From NCBI GenBank assembly GCA_040772845.1, contig JAXGXG010000001.1, positions 6,510,001 to 6,574,000 of the forward strand: 64,000 nucleotides of DNA. The letters run 5' to 3'. Source of the stretch: PWXP01 sp040772845 (lineage in GTDB: Bacteria > Planctomycetota > Planctomycetia > Pirellulales > Thermoguttaceae). The position numbers and the translations under genes were made by a program. Under the pieces are notes generated by a model. It worked only from the letters and a program-made list of their open reading frames with translations. It did not search any database and was not told the DNA's origin. Positions 44,869 through 53,455 of this stretch are shown piece after piece. Every line of letters starts with the position of its first letter. The stretch's first letter is position 1.

Positions 44869-45627
44869 TCATGACGGTTGTTTCTCAGCACTACGCTGTG
44901 CGCGTATTACGTAAGTTGACGTTGTCAAGTAGTTGCCAACTCGGTTGCGCAGCAGAGGCCGTAGCCTCCGAAGGCAATGCGGCACGTAATAATCGAAGGA
45001 TATATTCTGCAAGTTGGCATCCCGGCATAGGGACATCCAGACTTCGGGCATCTGTTTGGTATTCCATTGCATCATCTTCAAGAACCCGGGCCCCCGAATG
45101 CCAAATCGCCTAGCGATCTGGGTGACATTCTGGCGGAAACCCTCCACGATCACCAACCATCCTCCCGGTTTCAGCGCGTTATGCATCCTGCAAAACGTGG
45201 GCTGCATCTCACACTTGACACCGGCATCGTACCGGCCGTCTCGTTCCGTTTCATGCATGTGGTGAAGAACTCCGACTGCGACCGCCAAGTCAAACTCGCC
45301 AGGAATGGACGTGGCCTGGAAGTCCTCCTTAAGAAAGGTTACATTTTCCAGCCCCATTTGCCCTCTCAACCTTTTCGCGACCTCGTAAGCGTCGGTCGGG
45401 CTTCCCTCACCCTCTGAAGGGTCGATGCCAATGACTTCGCGTGCCCCAGCAAACGCCGCCAAGAAGACGGAATGCACCCCCGTGCCACAACCAATGTCTA
45501 GGACTCGCTTGCCACGCGGGTCGATGGGACCGAGAAACTCCTTCCATCTATGGAGGCAATCGGTCAATGATCGGCCTGTTTCGCATTCCAGTATCTTGGC
45601 TTGTTCGGCAATCGTTGCTTGGTGCAT
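44869..45627 (-). CDS. Class I SAM-dependent methyltransferase
   Basis: 252 residues. Motif I reads VLDIGCGTGVHSVFLA (about 42-57), followed by the acidic GIDPSEG, the EDFQ segment (motif II), DLAVAVGVLHHMHETER and MHNALKPGGWLVIVEGF. The C-terminus is basic (CLRRLRPLLRNRVG). Probably modifies a glycan precursor; substrate unknown, and ubiquinone/menaquinone-type enzymes share the fold. The start is ATG 45627 with GGAG 8 nt upstream. It is the first gene after a 440-nt gap and probably opens the wzx-wzy-GT transcript. Confidence 0.83.
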   Translation of the reverse strand: MHQATIAEQAKILECETGRSLTDCLHRWKEFLGPIDPRGKRVLDIGCGTGVHSVFLAAFAGAREVIGIDPSEGEGSPTDAYEVAKRLRGQMGLENVTFLKEDFQATSIPGEFDLAVAVGVLHHMHETERDGRYDAGVKCEMQPTFCRMHNALKPGGWLVIVEGFRQNVTQIARRFGIRGPGFLKMMQWNTKQMPEVWMSLCRDANLQNISFDYYVPHCLRRLRPLLRNRVGNYLTTSTYVIRAQRSAEKQPS

Positions 45628-46067
45628 CCTTGATACTCCTTCGAACAGAATGTCACTTCATGAATCCGGTCATCGCTGCAAGGCAGACAGGAACGGAACC
45701 GGCCGAATGGTGGTTGCCTAGCGGGCTGGTAACCAACGCGTCGGTCCTCTGTTCGCCCAGCCGGTCGCAACGGTCGAGCTTGGGGCCAGCGAAGACCTTT
45801 CGGGGCAAGCGTTGGAAAATCGTTAGTAGGTTGGCATCACTTCCCTCCCGCCGCAGTCGAGACTAAAGCCTGAATGACCGGTGTAACGGAACGTGTCCAC
45901 CACAGGAACCAGTGAGGGCTGCCGCGACACCTTCCCCCCGCGCGTACTCCGTTCCCGTGGGTTACGGGGGCCCATAAGGTGGTCAGCGGGTTATCGGGAA
46001 AAACAACGCATTGGCTCAGGCGTTGGCACGTGATGTACGGCAACGGATTGGGGAGCCATAGGACGCC
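45628..46067. other. 440-nt intergenic region inside the glycan cluster
   Basis: No gene is supported. Short frames exist (for example minus 45837-46043) without recognisable similarity. It separates the dehydratase gene from the wzx-wzy-GT group and may hold a promoter for the latter; no clear hairpin or repeat was found. Confidence 0.45.
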
Positions 46068-48044
46068 CTAAGCCGCAATCAGGTCGGCCGGCTTGGCCGA
46101 TGTCTTCGTCTTGTACTCGGGTATGATCATGCGTAGCCCGGCGATGACCCGTTCCGGCGCGGTGGCGGCTAGGAACTCAAGCTCACCTATCGCCGCACAC
46201 ATGGCGTCGTGGTCAACTGCCCGGTGGTCAGCGACGATGATCTTAGGATGTATTGTCGGAAGGCAGTCTTCGCCGGGGGCGCGAAGCTCTTCAAAGAGCT
46301 TCTCGCCGGGGCGGATGCCGGTGTATTCGATGGCAATGTCGTCGCCAACACGAAGGCCTGACAGACGGATCATGTCGGCCGCCATGTCGACGATGCGGAC
46401 GGGCTCGCCCATGTCCAACAGTAGGATGTGCCCGCCGGGGTCGATGGCGCCTGCCTGAATGACGAGCTGCGCGGCTTCCGGAATGGTCATGAAGAAGCGT
46501 CGCATCTCCGGATCGGTTACCGTGACCGGACCGCCGACGGCGATCTGTTGGCGGAATACCTGCACTACACTGCCGGCCGAATCGAGTACGTTACCGAATC
46601 GCACGGTGATCATGCGGCAGGGGGACGTGCCGGCAAGCGACTGGACGTACATCTCCGCGGCGCGCTTGCAGGCGCCCATGACGCTGGTGGGGTTCACGGC
46701 CTTGTCGGTCGAGATGAGCAGGAACGATTCGATGCCGCACTCGACCGCCAGGTCGGCCATTTGACGCGTGGCTGTGATAATGTTCCTTACGGCTTCGCCT
46801 GGGTGTCGCTCCATAAGCGGGACATGCTTGTAAGCGGCGGCGTGAATGATGATGTCAGGGCGACATTCTTCAACGATCCCTCGCATCCGTTGTTTGTCGA
46901 GGACATCGGCAATGCGTACGTCTAGCCGTGAAGGATCGGTGAGCTTTGATAGCTCTCGCTCAAGGAAGAACTGCCCCGTTTCCGAACGATCGACGGCTAC
47001 GAGCCGACTCGGTCGGAAATGAAGCAACTGGCGGCAGATTTCTGAGCCAATACTGCCGGCACTGCCTGTGACCAGGATGACGCGACCGTCGATCCATGAG
47101 TGTAGACTGTCAAAGTCAAGTTCCACCGGTTCGCGTTTAAGCAGGTCTTCGATCGATACACGCCGAGGCTGGATGGCGACAGTGCCTGCAATTAGTTCTT
47201 CGTAGCCAGGCAGAACCTTTACCTCGACAGAAGAAGCGGCGGCGTCGTCGCGGAGGCGGCGGATTTGCTTTCCGGAGAGATCGTCCTTGACAACGAGGAT
47301 CTCGTTCACGCCGTGGCGGCGCGCCAGGCGAGCAGCATCGTCGATCATGCCCAACACAGGAATGCACGCGATGCGGGCGCCGAGTTCTTCGACATTGCGT
47401 GTCAGAAAGCCGAGCACACGGTAGGTCAGGTTGTTGTTGCGCCGGATTGCCCTCAATACCGCTTCGGCTGATTCGCCGGTTCCCACAATAAGCGTCGGCG
47501 TGCCATCCGGGCGGAGCAGCCGGTCCAAGTTGAGTTCTCGGTATGCTCGGATCATTGCCTGGATACCGCCAAGCAGCACAAGTGTCGCACCCCAATCGAG
47601 GAAGTAGATGCTACGCGGGATCAGCGGGTTGGTGTGGAAGACGCGATTGATCGCGACGACCAATAGGGTGGAGACTGTGGCTGCCTGAACTAGAGGAATG
47701 AGTTCCTCGAAAGTGACTTTTCGCCGAACTGCAAGTGGAACGCGAAAACCTGCAAATACGGCCAATTTCAGCGCGATCACCCACGCAGCCGTGGGCAAGA
47801 GTGTGCTGGCAACCTGACTGTCGAGCACTGCGTCATCGAAACGCAGCCAGAAGCACAAGTAGTACACCCCGAAAAAGACGGGTGCCAGCGCTGCTAGCAC
47901 GACAAGTTCGCGCGGCGTGCGGCCCAGCCATGGCAATGGACGGGCGGACCACGGGATGCGCGTGGCCTGTCGTTGAGTGTTCTGTTCTATCGGTGCGTCG
48001 GGATTAAATAACTTGACATCCCGGCGCCGCGAGTCTGGGTCCAT
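46068..48044 (-). CDS. CapD/PglF-like membrane nucleotide-sugar 4,6-dehydratase
   Basis: Predicted UDP-GlcNAc 4,6-dehydratase at the inner membrane. 658 residues: about four helices (about 45-175), a CoA-binding-like Rossmann domain (about 185-290, TLIVGTGESAEAV), then an extended SDR domain (about 315-620). The SDR part has VTGSAGSIGSEI, the active-site motif AAAYKHVPLMERHPGEA, ISTDKAVNPTSVMGA, and GIRPGEKLFEEL. The YKH/STDKA pattern is that of the FlaA1/PglF/CapD group. The start is ATG 48044; an in-frame option at 48152 adds 36 residues and has no better site. It feeds the PglE-like aminotransferase. Confidence 0.92.
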   Translation of the reverse strand: MDPDSRRRDVKLFNPDAPIEQNTQRQATRIPWSARPLPWLGRTPRELVVLAALAPVFFGVYYLCFWLRFDDAVLDSQVASTLLPTAAWVIALKLAVFAGFRVPLAVRRKVTFEELIPLVQAATVSTLLVVAINRVFHTNPLIPRSIYFLDWGATLVLLGGIQAMIRAYRELNLDRLLRPDGTPTLIVGTGESAEAVLRAIRRNNNLTYRVLGFLTRNVEELGARIACIPVLGMIDDAARLARRHGVNEILVVKDDLSGKQIRRLRDDAAASSVEVKVLPGYEELIAGTVAIQPRRVSIEDLLKREPVELDFDSLHSWIDGRVILVTGSAGSIGSEICRQLLHFRPSRLVAVDRSETGQFFLERELSKLTDPSRLDVRIADVLDKQRMRGIVEECRPDIIIHAAAYKHVPLMERHPGEAVRNIITATRQMADLAVECGIESFLLISTDKAVNPTSVMGACKRAAEMYVQSLAGTSPCRMITVRFGNVLDSAGSVVQVFRQQIAVGGPVTVTDPEMRRFFMTIPEAAQLVIQAGAIDPGGHILLLDMGEPVRIVDMAADMIRLSGLRVGDDIAIEYTGIRPGEKLFEELRAPGEDCLPTIHPKIIVADHRAVDHDAMCAAIGELEFLAATAPERVIAGLRMIIPEYKTKTSAKPADLIAA

Positions 48045-48374
48045 CGCGAAATGCCTATCTTGAATCGTCAGCTGCGCCCCCCGGGGAAACCCGAAGAATT
48101 GAGCATCAATCCATCTTCTGATCCCTTCAGGGTAACCTTGTACCTGAAACACGCCGCCGCCGTCAAGGTCGATCTGGGCATGCCTGGAAAGAGAAAGAAA
48201 AGAGGGCGAGCTTAGCAGTCAATGTGATGGGTTTTGCGGGGCCTATTCTTGTAGCACTCTTGCCTGCAAAATTGCGGCAATTGCTCTTTCGGCTCAAGGG
48301 CATTTTGTAGAGAATTGGGCCCAAGCCGTGTCTTAGGCAGCGAGCAGGTGTCTCAGGTGGAGAGGAAGACCAGA
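48045..48374. promoter_or_regulatory. 330-nt divergent region between dehydratase and acyltransferase genes
   Basis: Promoters for both divergent genes should lie here. The LpxL-side ribosome site is GAGAGGAAG near 48361-48369. No hairpin or operator is obvious. Confidence 0.4.
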
Positions 48375-49301
48375 ATGAAGGGTAGGCGTTCAACGAACTT
48401 GCTTGTATATTGGACGGTTCGACTGCTGATCTGTATTATTCAAGCATTGCGGATCGAAACTGCGGCCCGGCTGGCACGGGGGGTGGCATGGCTGTTCGCC
48501 GAGGTGATACGAGTTCGGGCCGGTGTGGTTGACGACAACCTAGCCCACGCCTATCCCGAACTCACTGCCGAAGGACGACGGAAGCTAGCACGCCAGATGT
48601 GGGAGCATCTGTTCTTGCTGGTTGTGGAGGTCGCCCAGACGCCACGGAAAATCCATGAAACGAATTGGCGCGACTATGTGTCGTTGCGCAATTCGGCTGA
48701 CATCGTTCGGCTGTTGTTCAGCGACCGTCCCACGCTCATCATCACCGCCCATTTCGGGAATTTTGAAGTGGGAGGCTATATGCTGGGGATACTCGGTTTT
48801 CCCACGTACACCGTTGCGCGAACGCTGGACAATCCGTATCTCGATCGGTTTGTCAATCGGTTTCGCGGCAGCACCGGGGCGAAGATCGTACCCAAAAACG
48901 GTGGCTATGACCAGATTGTGGAAGTGCTGAGTCGTGGCGAAGCCATGGCATTTCTGGCCGATCAGTCTGCCGGCGCCAAGGGCTGTTGGGTTGAGTTCTT
49001 CGGCCGGCCGGCGTCGGCCCACAAGGCCATTGCTCTGCTCGCTTTGGAGCATGATGCGCCTGTTGCAATTGCCACTACCCGCCGACTAGATCGACCGCTG
49101 CATTTCGAAGTCGATACATCGGCCTGGATCGATCCCCGGGATGCTGCCAATGACGTCGGGACGATCCACGAATTGACGCAGTGGTACACGTCGCGATTGG
49201 AAGATGCCATCCGGCGAGCACCCGGCCAGTACTGGTGGCTGCACCGCCGTTGGAAGGATGGCCGAAAGAAGAAGCAGCGCAAAGTGAAGCAAGCGGCGTA
49301 G
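48375..49301 (+). CDS. Lipid A biosynthesis lauroyl-type acyltransferase (LpxL/HtrB family)
   Basis: 308 residues with one N-terminal membrane helix (about 9-25). The lysophospholipid-acyltransferase motif is HFGNFEVGG (His-x4-Glu, around residue 122), followed by YTVARTLDNPYLDRFVNRFR, IVPKNGGYDQIVEVLSRGE and FLADQSAGAKGCWVEFFGRPA. These are the LpxL/LpxM block motifs. It would add a secondary acyl chain to a lipid A precursor at the inner membrane. The start is ATG 48375; the further upstream ATG 48315 lacks support. The basic C-terminus (RRRWKDGRKKKQRKVKQ) is longer than usual. Could alternatively acylate another glycolipid. Confidence 0.88.
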   Translation: MKGRRSTNLLVYWTVRLLICIIQALRIETAARLARGVAWLFAEVIRVRAGVVDDNLAHAYPELTAEGRRKLARQMWEHLFLLVVEVAQTPRKIHETNWRDYVSLRNSADIVRLLFSDRPTLIITAHFGNFEVGGYMLGILGFPTYTVARTLDNPYLDRFVNRFRGSTGAKIVPKNGGYDQIVEVLSRGEAMAFLADQSAGAKGCWVEFFGRPASAHKAIALLALEHDAPVAIATTRRLDRPLHFEVDTSAWIDPRDAANDVGTIHELTQWYTSRLEDAIRRAPGQYWWLHRRWKDGRKKKQRKVKQAA

Positions 49302-49484
49302 GACAGAGTGTATTTTCCGGCCCGTTCGTTAGCATGGCATGCCGATCCCTGCCGGAAAGACGGGGTGGCATCGGTTACTTTCCCGGCGCTTGCGTAGTCT
49401 TTGCAGGCATGGTAATCTGGGTAACCGAGCCTTTCTTGGCAAAGGGAAGGGCAGTTGGCCGCCTGGTGAAAAGGAGATGTACCG

Positions 49485-49538
49485 ATGAAGAACATTGACA
49501 TCCGCGAGCTATCGGCCGCGAGGACAGACGGCGAATGA
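49485..49538 (+). CDS. Possible 17-codon leader peptide ahead of the RlmM-like gene
   Basis: ATG 49485 is preceded by AAGGAG at 8-nt spacing, a better site than most in the window. The frame encodes MKNIDIRELSAARTDGE and stops at TGA 49536-49538, overlapping the next start as ATGA. The structure suggests translational coupling. No sequence similarity is recognised, so it may be a chance frame or the remnant of a longer gene. Confidence 0.35.
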   Translation: MKNIDIRELSAARTDGE

Positions 49539-50722
49539 GTGAGATAGAACCAGTGGCGGGACGGCCGGGGTTCGTCCTGCTGTGTTGTCAGGTTGGGGCG
49601 GAGGCGGCCGTCAAAGATGAGTTGGCAAGGCGATGGCCCCAGCTTCGTTTTGCGTTTTCACGTCCCGGGTTCCTCACGTACAAACTGCCGGAACGGCACG
49701 ATTTCTTCGCCGATTTCGACTTGGGAATCGTTTTTGCGCGGTGCTGGGCTTTTTCGTTGGGAACGGTGCGAGGCACCGATCCGGTTGCGATGGCGCACGA
49801 AGTATGGCAGGTGTACGGCGAGCGGCCCTGCCGACGGTTGCACGTTTGGGAGCGGGACAAGTGGCCGGCCGGGGACCACGACTTCGAGCCGTCGATCACG
49901 CCAGAGGCGAAGGCGGTTCACGCCGCGCTGCTGAAGGCGTGCCCCCGCAAGGAGGAGTTTGCGGAGGGTGCCTCTGATCCCATGGTAGCCGCCGAACGCG
50001 GCGAAATGGTGTTGGACTGCGTACTTGTGGAACCTGGCGAGTGGTGGGTCGGGTATCATCGCGCATGGCAGCCGGCGTCGCGTTGGCCTGGCGGTATTCC
50101 CCCGCTTCGCATGCCGCCACACGCCGTAAGTCGTGCTTGGCTGAAGACAGAGGAGGGGCTTCGTTGGTCGGAATTACCCATTCCTCGTGGTACGCAAGTG
50201 GTGGAATTGGGTAGCGCGCCTGGCGGCTCCAGCCAAGCCTTGTTGGCGAGGGGCCTGGAAGTGATGGGGGTTGATCCCGGAGCGATGCATCCGTGCGTGT
50301 TAGGCGAGGCGAAATTCACCCACTTGCGCCGCCGCGTTCGCCAGGTGCGCCGGCGCGAGTTCCGCAAGGCTCGCTGGGTGCTGGCCGATATGAATGTTCC
50401 TCCCAGCTACACATTGGATACCATCGAGGCCATTATCGGGTTTCCGCAAGTAAGCGTTCGCGGTATGTTGCTGACGCTCAAGCTTCCTGAGTGGGATTTG
50501 GCTGCTGAGGTGCCTGCACTGCTTGACCGCATCCGATCTTGGGGCTACAACCATGTTCGTGCCCGTCAGTTGGCGTACAATCATCAGGAGATCTGCGTTG
50601 CGGTTCTGATGAAACCGTTCGCAAGAAATCCTGATGCCAGGAGCAGGGGCAAAGCAGGCCGAGGGAGCGTTGTTTCCGGTCGCATGCGGCAAAAACCCCC
50701 AGACCCAAAGAGTCGCTTATGA
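49535..50722 (+). CDS. RlmM-like FtsJ-fold rRNA 2'-O-methyltransferase
   Basis: 395 residues. The catalytic domain follows SRAWLKTEEGLRW, the RlmM signature. SAM motif is VVELGSAPGGSSQALL (about 222-237), and the K-D-K-E tetrad of 2'-O-methyltransferases is complete: Lys204, Asp285 (LADMNVPP), Lys316 (LTLKLPEW), Glu352 (YNHQEIC). The N-terminal 190 residues would hold a THUMP-like RNA-binding region. By family, it methylates the ribose of a 23S rRNA cytidine; the precise site is inference. The basic C-terminal tail beyond residue 360 is not conserved. It overlaps a short leader frame by 4 nt. Confidence 0.85.
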   Translation: MSEIEPVAGRPGFVLLCCQVGAEAAVKDELARRWPQLRFAFSRPGFLTYKLPERHDFFADFDLGIVFARCWAFSLGTVRGTDPVAMAHEVWQVYGERPCRRLHVWERDKWPAGDHDFEPSITPEAKAVHAALLKACPRKEEFAEGASDPMVAAERGEMVLDCVLVEPGEWWVGYHRAWQPASRWPGGIPPLRMPPHAVSRAWLKTEEGLRWSELPIPRGTQVVELGSAPGGSSQALLARGLEVMGVDPGAMHPCVLGEAKFTHLRRRVRQVRRREFRKARWVLADMNVPPSYTLDTIEAIIGFPQVSVRGMLLTLKLPEWDLAAEVPALLDRIRSWGYNHVRARQLAYNHQEICVAVLMKPFARNPDARSRGKAGRGSVVSGRMRQKPPDPKSRL

Positions 50723-51014
50723 GAAAACCCGATTCTGGCCGAGACAGTTAGGTGGACGTTTCGGGGATGCGGTGAACTTCGAGGGTCTGTTGAGATAGGT
50801 TGTTGGCATTGCGGGCAATATGGGCTGAATGCGCAGTTTGTCCGGCTTGCCCTGTTGGGCGTAGGGTAGTTCGGCTGCTACGGTGGGGCGTGCGTCATGC
50901 CTTGCTGTGGTACTGCGGTGCTGGACAAACGAAGCGATAGGGTTTCAATTGTCAACCGTTTCCGTTTTACCGCCTTCGAGGAGTCCATTCAGAATGCACC
51001 ACAGGAGCCGCACG

Positions 51015-53411
51015 ATGGGGCGATTTGGCAGCTTCTCTTTGTTCCGAATCGGGGTTGTGATAAGAGCCAGGCGACCCGTCTTCCTGCGGATTATCACAGG
51101 TTTGGTTGTTGCGTTGGCTCTCCTGTCGCAAGATGCGTTGGCCTGGGATTCCGGCGAAATGAATGGGCCGGCGTTTTCTTTGCCACCCGTTGGTGGGCCC
51201 GATGTTGCGGAACCGTCCGACGAGCCTTCCGGTGCGGAAGCTTTGGGTTCGACGCCTGGCGAGGCCGTACAAGATGGCTCCGGCTCGGCAGATCGCTCCC
51301 CGTCGGTGCTCTCGCAGGAGTATCCAGAACCGGATGAAAGCGATGCTCCGAAGGAGAGTCTCTCTCCTTCAACTGGCGAGACGGCGCCTGACCCTGTTGA
51401 GGAGGAGACGCCTCCGACAGAGGAAGACTCCACGGGCGCGATCACGCCGAAACCGACCATTGGCGAACCGCTTGCTGCAGGCATCGTGAAGCTCATGCAA
51501 GAGGAGATGGTCGCCGGAATCCGCCAACGTAAGATCGATTCGCAATTCCGGCGTTTCTGTGCGTATGCCGCGCACTGCCTGAGTTCGACAGCGGGCCATA
51601 TTAGCCGCTCGGAGCTGACGGGCAATTGCCGGTTGACGTGGATGGATCACATGCTGCGTAACCCGCTGGATGCGCCCGCCGAGGCTGAGCGATTCACGCG
51701 AGACTTGCAGAAGGGCGTGGTCGATCCGCGTGAAGGACTTCGCGATGTATTGACGATTGCCCGCGCCAAGATGGACATGCCAGAACGTGCTTTGCCGGCT
51801 TTGCCAACGGTGGATTCGCCAGAGGCTGCGTTTGATCTGCTCGGTCAGTGTCTCATCGATGCACAGGCGGATTATGCGGCGGCTCTCCGTCCGCTGAGCA
51901 AAAGCGAGTTGCGAGAGTTGGCGACGGGTCTCTATACTGCGTTTACTGCCAATAGCCGGGTTGGGCATACGCTTCCCGAACGGGGGCGAGGTCGCCGCTT
52001 ATGCGATCTGATGGAGAAGATGGATCGCGGGGCAATGCATGCCGCCGCCGAAGACCTTGCCGTATTGGCCGATCCGGCAGTTCTCGATCAATTGGCGGCA
52101 GCGCCGGAACCTCATGGCGCACCTGCCGAAATCGACGGCGTTTCGAGCAAAGCACTTGGTGTCATCACTACACCTGCCGGGCGGATTGTCATTGGCGGGC
52201 GAGGCGACGACGTTTACCAGCTTGATCAGATGCGCGATGTCGCCGCCGTGGTCGATTTGGGTGGAAACGATACATACCAGGAAGGTTCGGTCTCAATGCG
52301 ACGGCCCGTACTGGTGGTGATCGATCTTGGGGGGAACGACAAGTATGTCGGCAAGAGCCCGGGGATTCAAGGTTCCGCCATTATGGGCGTTTCCATGTTG
52401 ATCGACCGGGCGGGGGACGATTCTTACCAGGCGGTTGACGTTGCCCAAGGGTCCGGTCTATGCGGTGTCGGGATTCTGATCGATTTTGCCGGCGATGACA
52501 CGTTCCTGGCTCTGCGACGGGTTCAGGGGGCTGCGCTGGGCGGACTTGGTGTACTGATCAACCGAGAGGGCAACGACCGTTACCGCGCTGCCATGTGGTC
52601 GCAAGGGTTTGGCAATCCGCTGGGTTTTGGAATGCTGGCCGATATCGATGGCGCTGATCATTATTTCACCGGCGGGCTCTATCCCGATTCTTATCCAGAA
52701 ACGCCCGGCTACGAAGGGTGGGGGCAGGGGGTCGGCGCCGGTATTCGGCAAACTGGCAGCGGTGGAATCGGTGTAATCCTCGATGGCGGCGGAGACGACG
52801 TTTACGAATACGACTATCTCTCGCATGGCGGGGGCTACTGGTGTGGGCTCGGATTCGCTCGCGATTTCGGTGGAAACGACCGTCGCATCGGCGGCACCAA
52901 GACTTCGTACAATGGCGGGCGGCGCGGCGAGCCCGATTTCGTCCGTTTCGGTTGTGGTTGGGGATGCCATTATGCGGTCGGCCACCTGTTCGACGATGCC
53001 GGAGACGATATCTATACCGGAACGATCATGTCGGTTGGCTTTGCCTGGGATGTATCGGTTGGCTACCTCGTTGACTATGCAGGTGATGATATCTACATAA
53101 GCGGCCAGGGCAATGGCGCGCAGGCGGGATTGGGCGCCTTGTTCGATTTCCAGGGTGCAGATGAGTACCGCGGAACGCGTCAGGGCTATGCCCCAACCAG
53201 TATGACTTATCACGAGCTTCCTGCTGCCGGCGGAAACTTCAGCTTCCTGATCGACTATGGCGGAACCGACAAATATGGCTGCCGCGCCCGAAACAACGGT
53301 TACCTGCAACGCGGTGGTCCGGGAGGATTCATTATCGATCGGCCCCGACGTGATGAACTGCCGGGGCGAACCGCCGAAAAGCCATCGGACCGCAGTAACG
53401 CCGGTTCCTAG
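51015..53411 (+). CDS. Secreted GDDxY-repeat protein, unknown function
   Basis: 798 residues. A signal/anchor segment (VFLRIITGLVVALALLSQDALAW) is followed by a Glu/Ser/Pro-rich low-complexity region (to about residue 160). A helical region (about 160-350) comes next, then some 12 copies of a 25-40-residue repeat to the end. The core repeat is Gly-x-Gly-x-Leu-x-Asp-x-x-Gly-Asp-Asp-x-Tyr followed by a Gln-Gly loop; examples are LVVIDLGGNDKYVG, ILIDFAGDDTFLAL and YLVDYAGDDIYISG. The acidic loops look suited to calcium or another cation, but this is not classical RTX. Start ATG 51015 has AGGAG at 7 nt; ATG 50994 is possible. Function not recognised. Confidence 0.75.
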   Translation: MGRFGSFSLFRIGVVIRARRPVFLRIITGLVVALALLSQDALAWDSGEMNGPAFSLPPVGGPDVAEPSDEPSGAEALGSTPGEAVQDGSGSADRSPSVLSQEYPEPDESDAPKESLSPSTGETAPDPVEEETPPTEEDSTGAITPKPTIGEPLAAGIVKLMQEEMVAGIRQRKIDSQFRRFCAYAAHCLSSTAGHISRSELTGNCRLTWMDHMLRNPLDAPAEAERFTRDLQKGVVDPREGLRDVLTIARAKMDMPERALPALPTVDSPEAAFDLLGQCLIDAQADYAAALRPLSKSELRELATGLYTAFTANSRVGHTLPERGRGRRLCDLMEKMDRGAMHAAAEDLAVLADPAVLDQLAAAPEPHGAPAEIDGVSSKALGVITTPAGRIVIGGRGDDVYQLDQMRDVAAVVDLGGNDTYQEGSVSMRRPVLVVIDLGGNDKYVGKSPGIQGSAIMGVSMLIDRAGDDSYQAVDVAQGSGLCGVGILIDFAGDDTFLALRRVQGAALGGLGVLINREGNDRYRAAMWSQGFGNPLGFGMLADIDGADHYFTGGLYPDSYPETPGYEGWGQGVGAGIRQTGSGGIGVILDGGGDDVYEYDYLSHGGGYWCGLGFARDFGGNDRRIGGTKTSYNGGRRGEPDFVRFGCGWGCHYAVGHLFDDAGDDIYTGTIMSVGFAWDVSVGYLVDYAGDDIYISGQGNGAQAGLGALFDFQGADEYRGTRQGYAPTSMTYHELPAAGGNFSFLIDYGGTDKYGCRARNNGYLQRGGPGGFIIDRPRRDELPGRTAEKPSDRSNAGS

Positions 53412-53455
53412 GGTTTCATCGCCCTTTTCCTTGACAAGATAGTGAGGAGTTGCAC

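Noticed and set aside
45628..46067. Possible broken gene on the minus strand between the glycan genes
   Set aside because: One frame (about 45658-45850) has a coding flavour but no start, no upstream continuation and no family I recognise.
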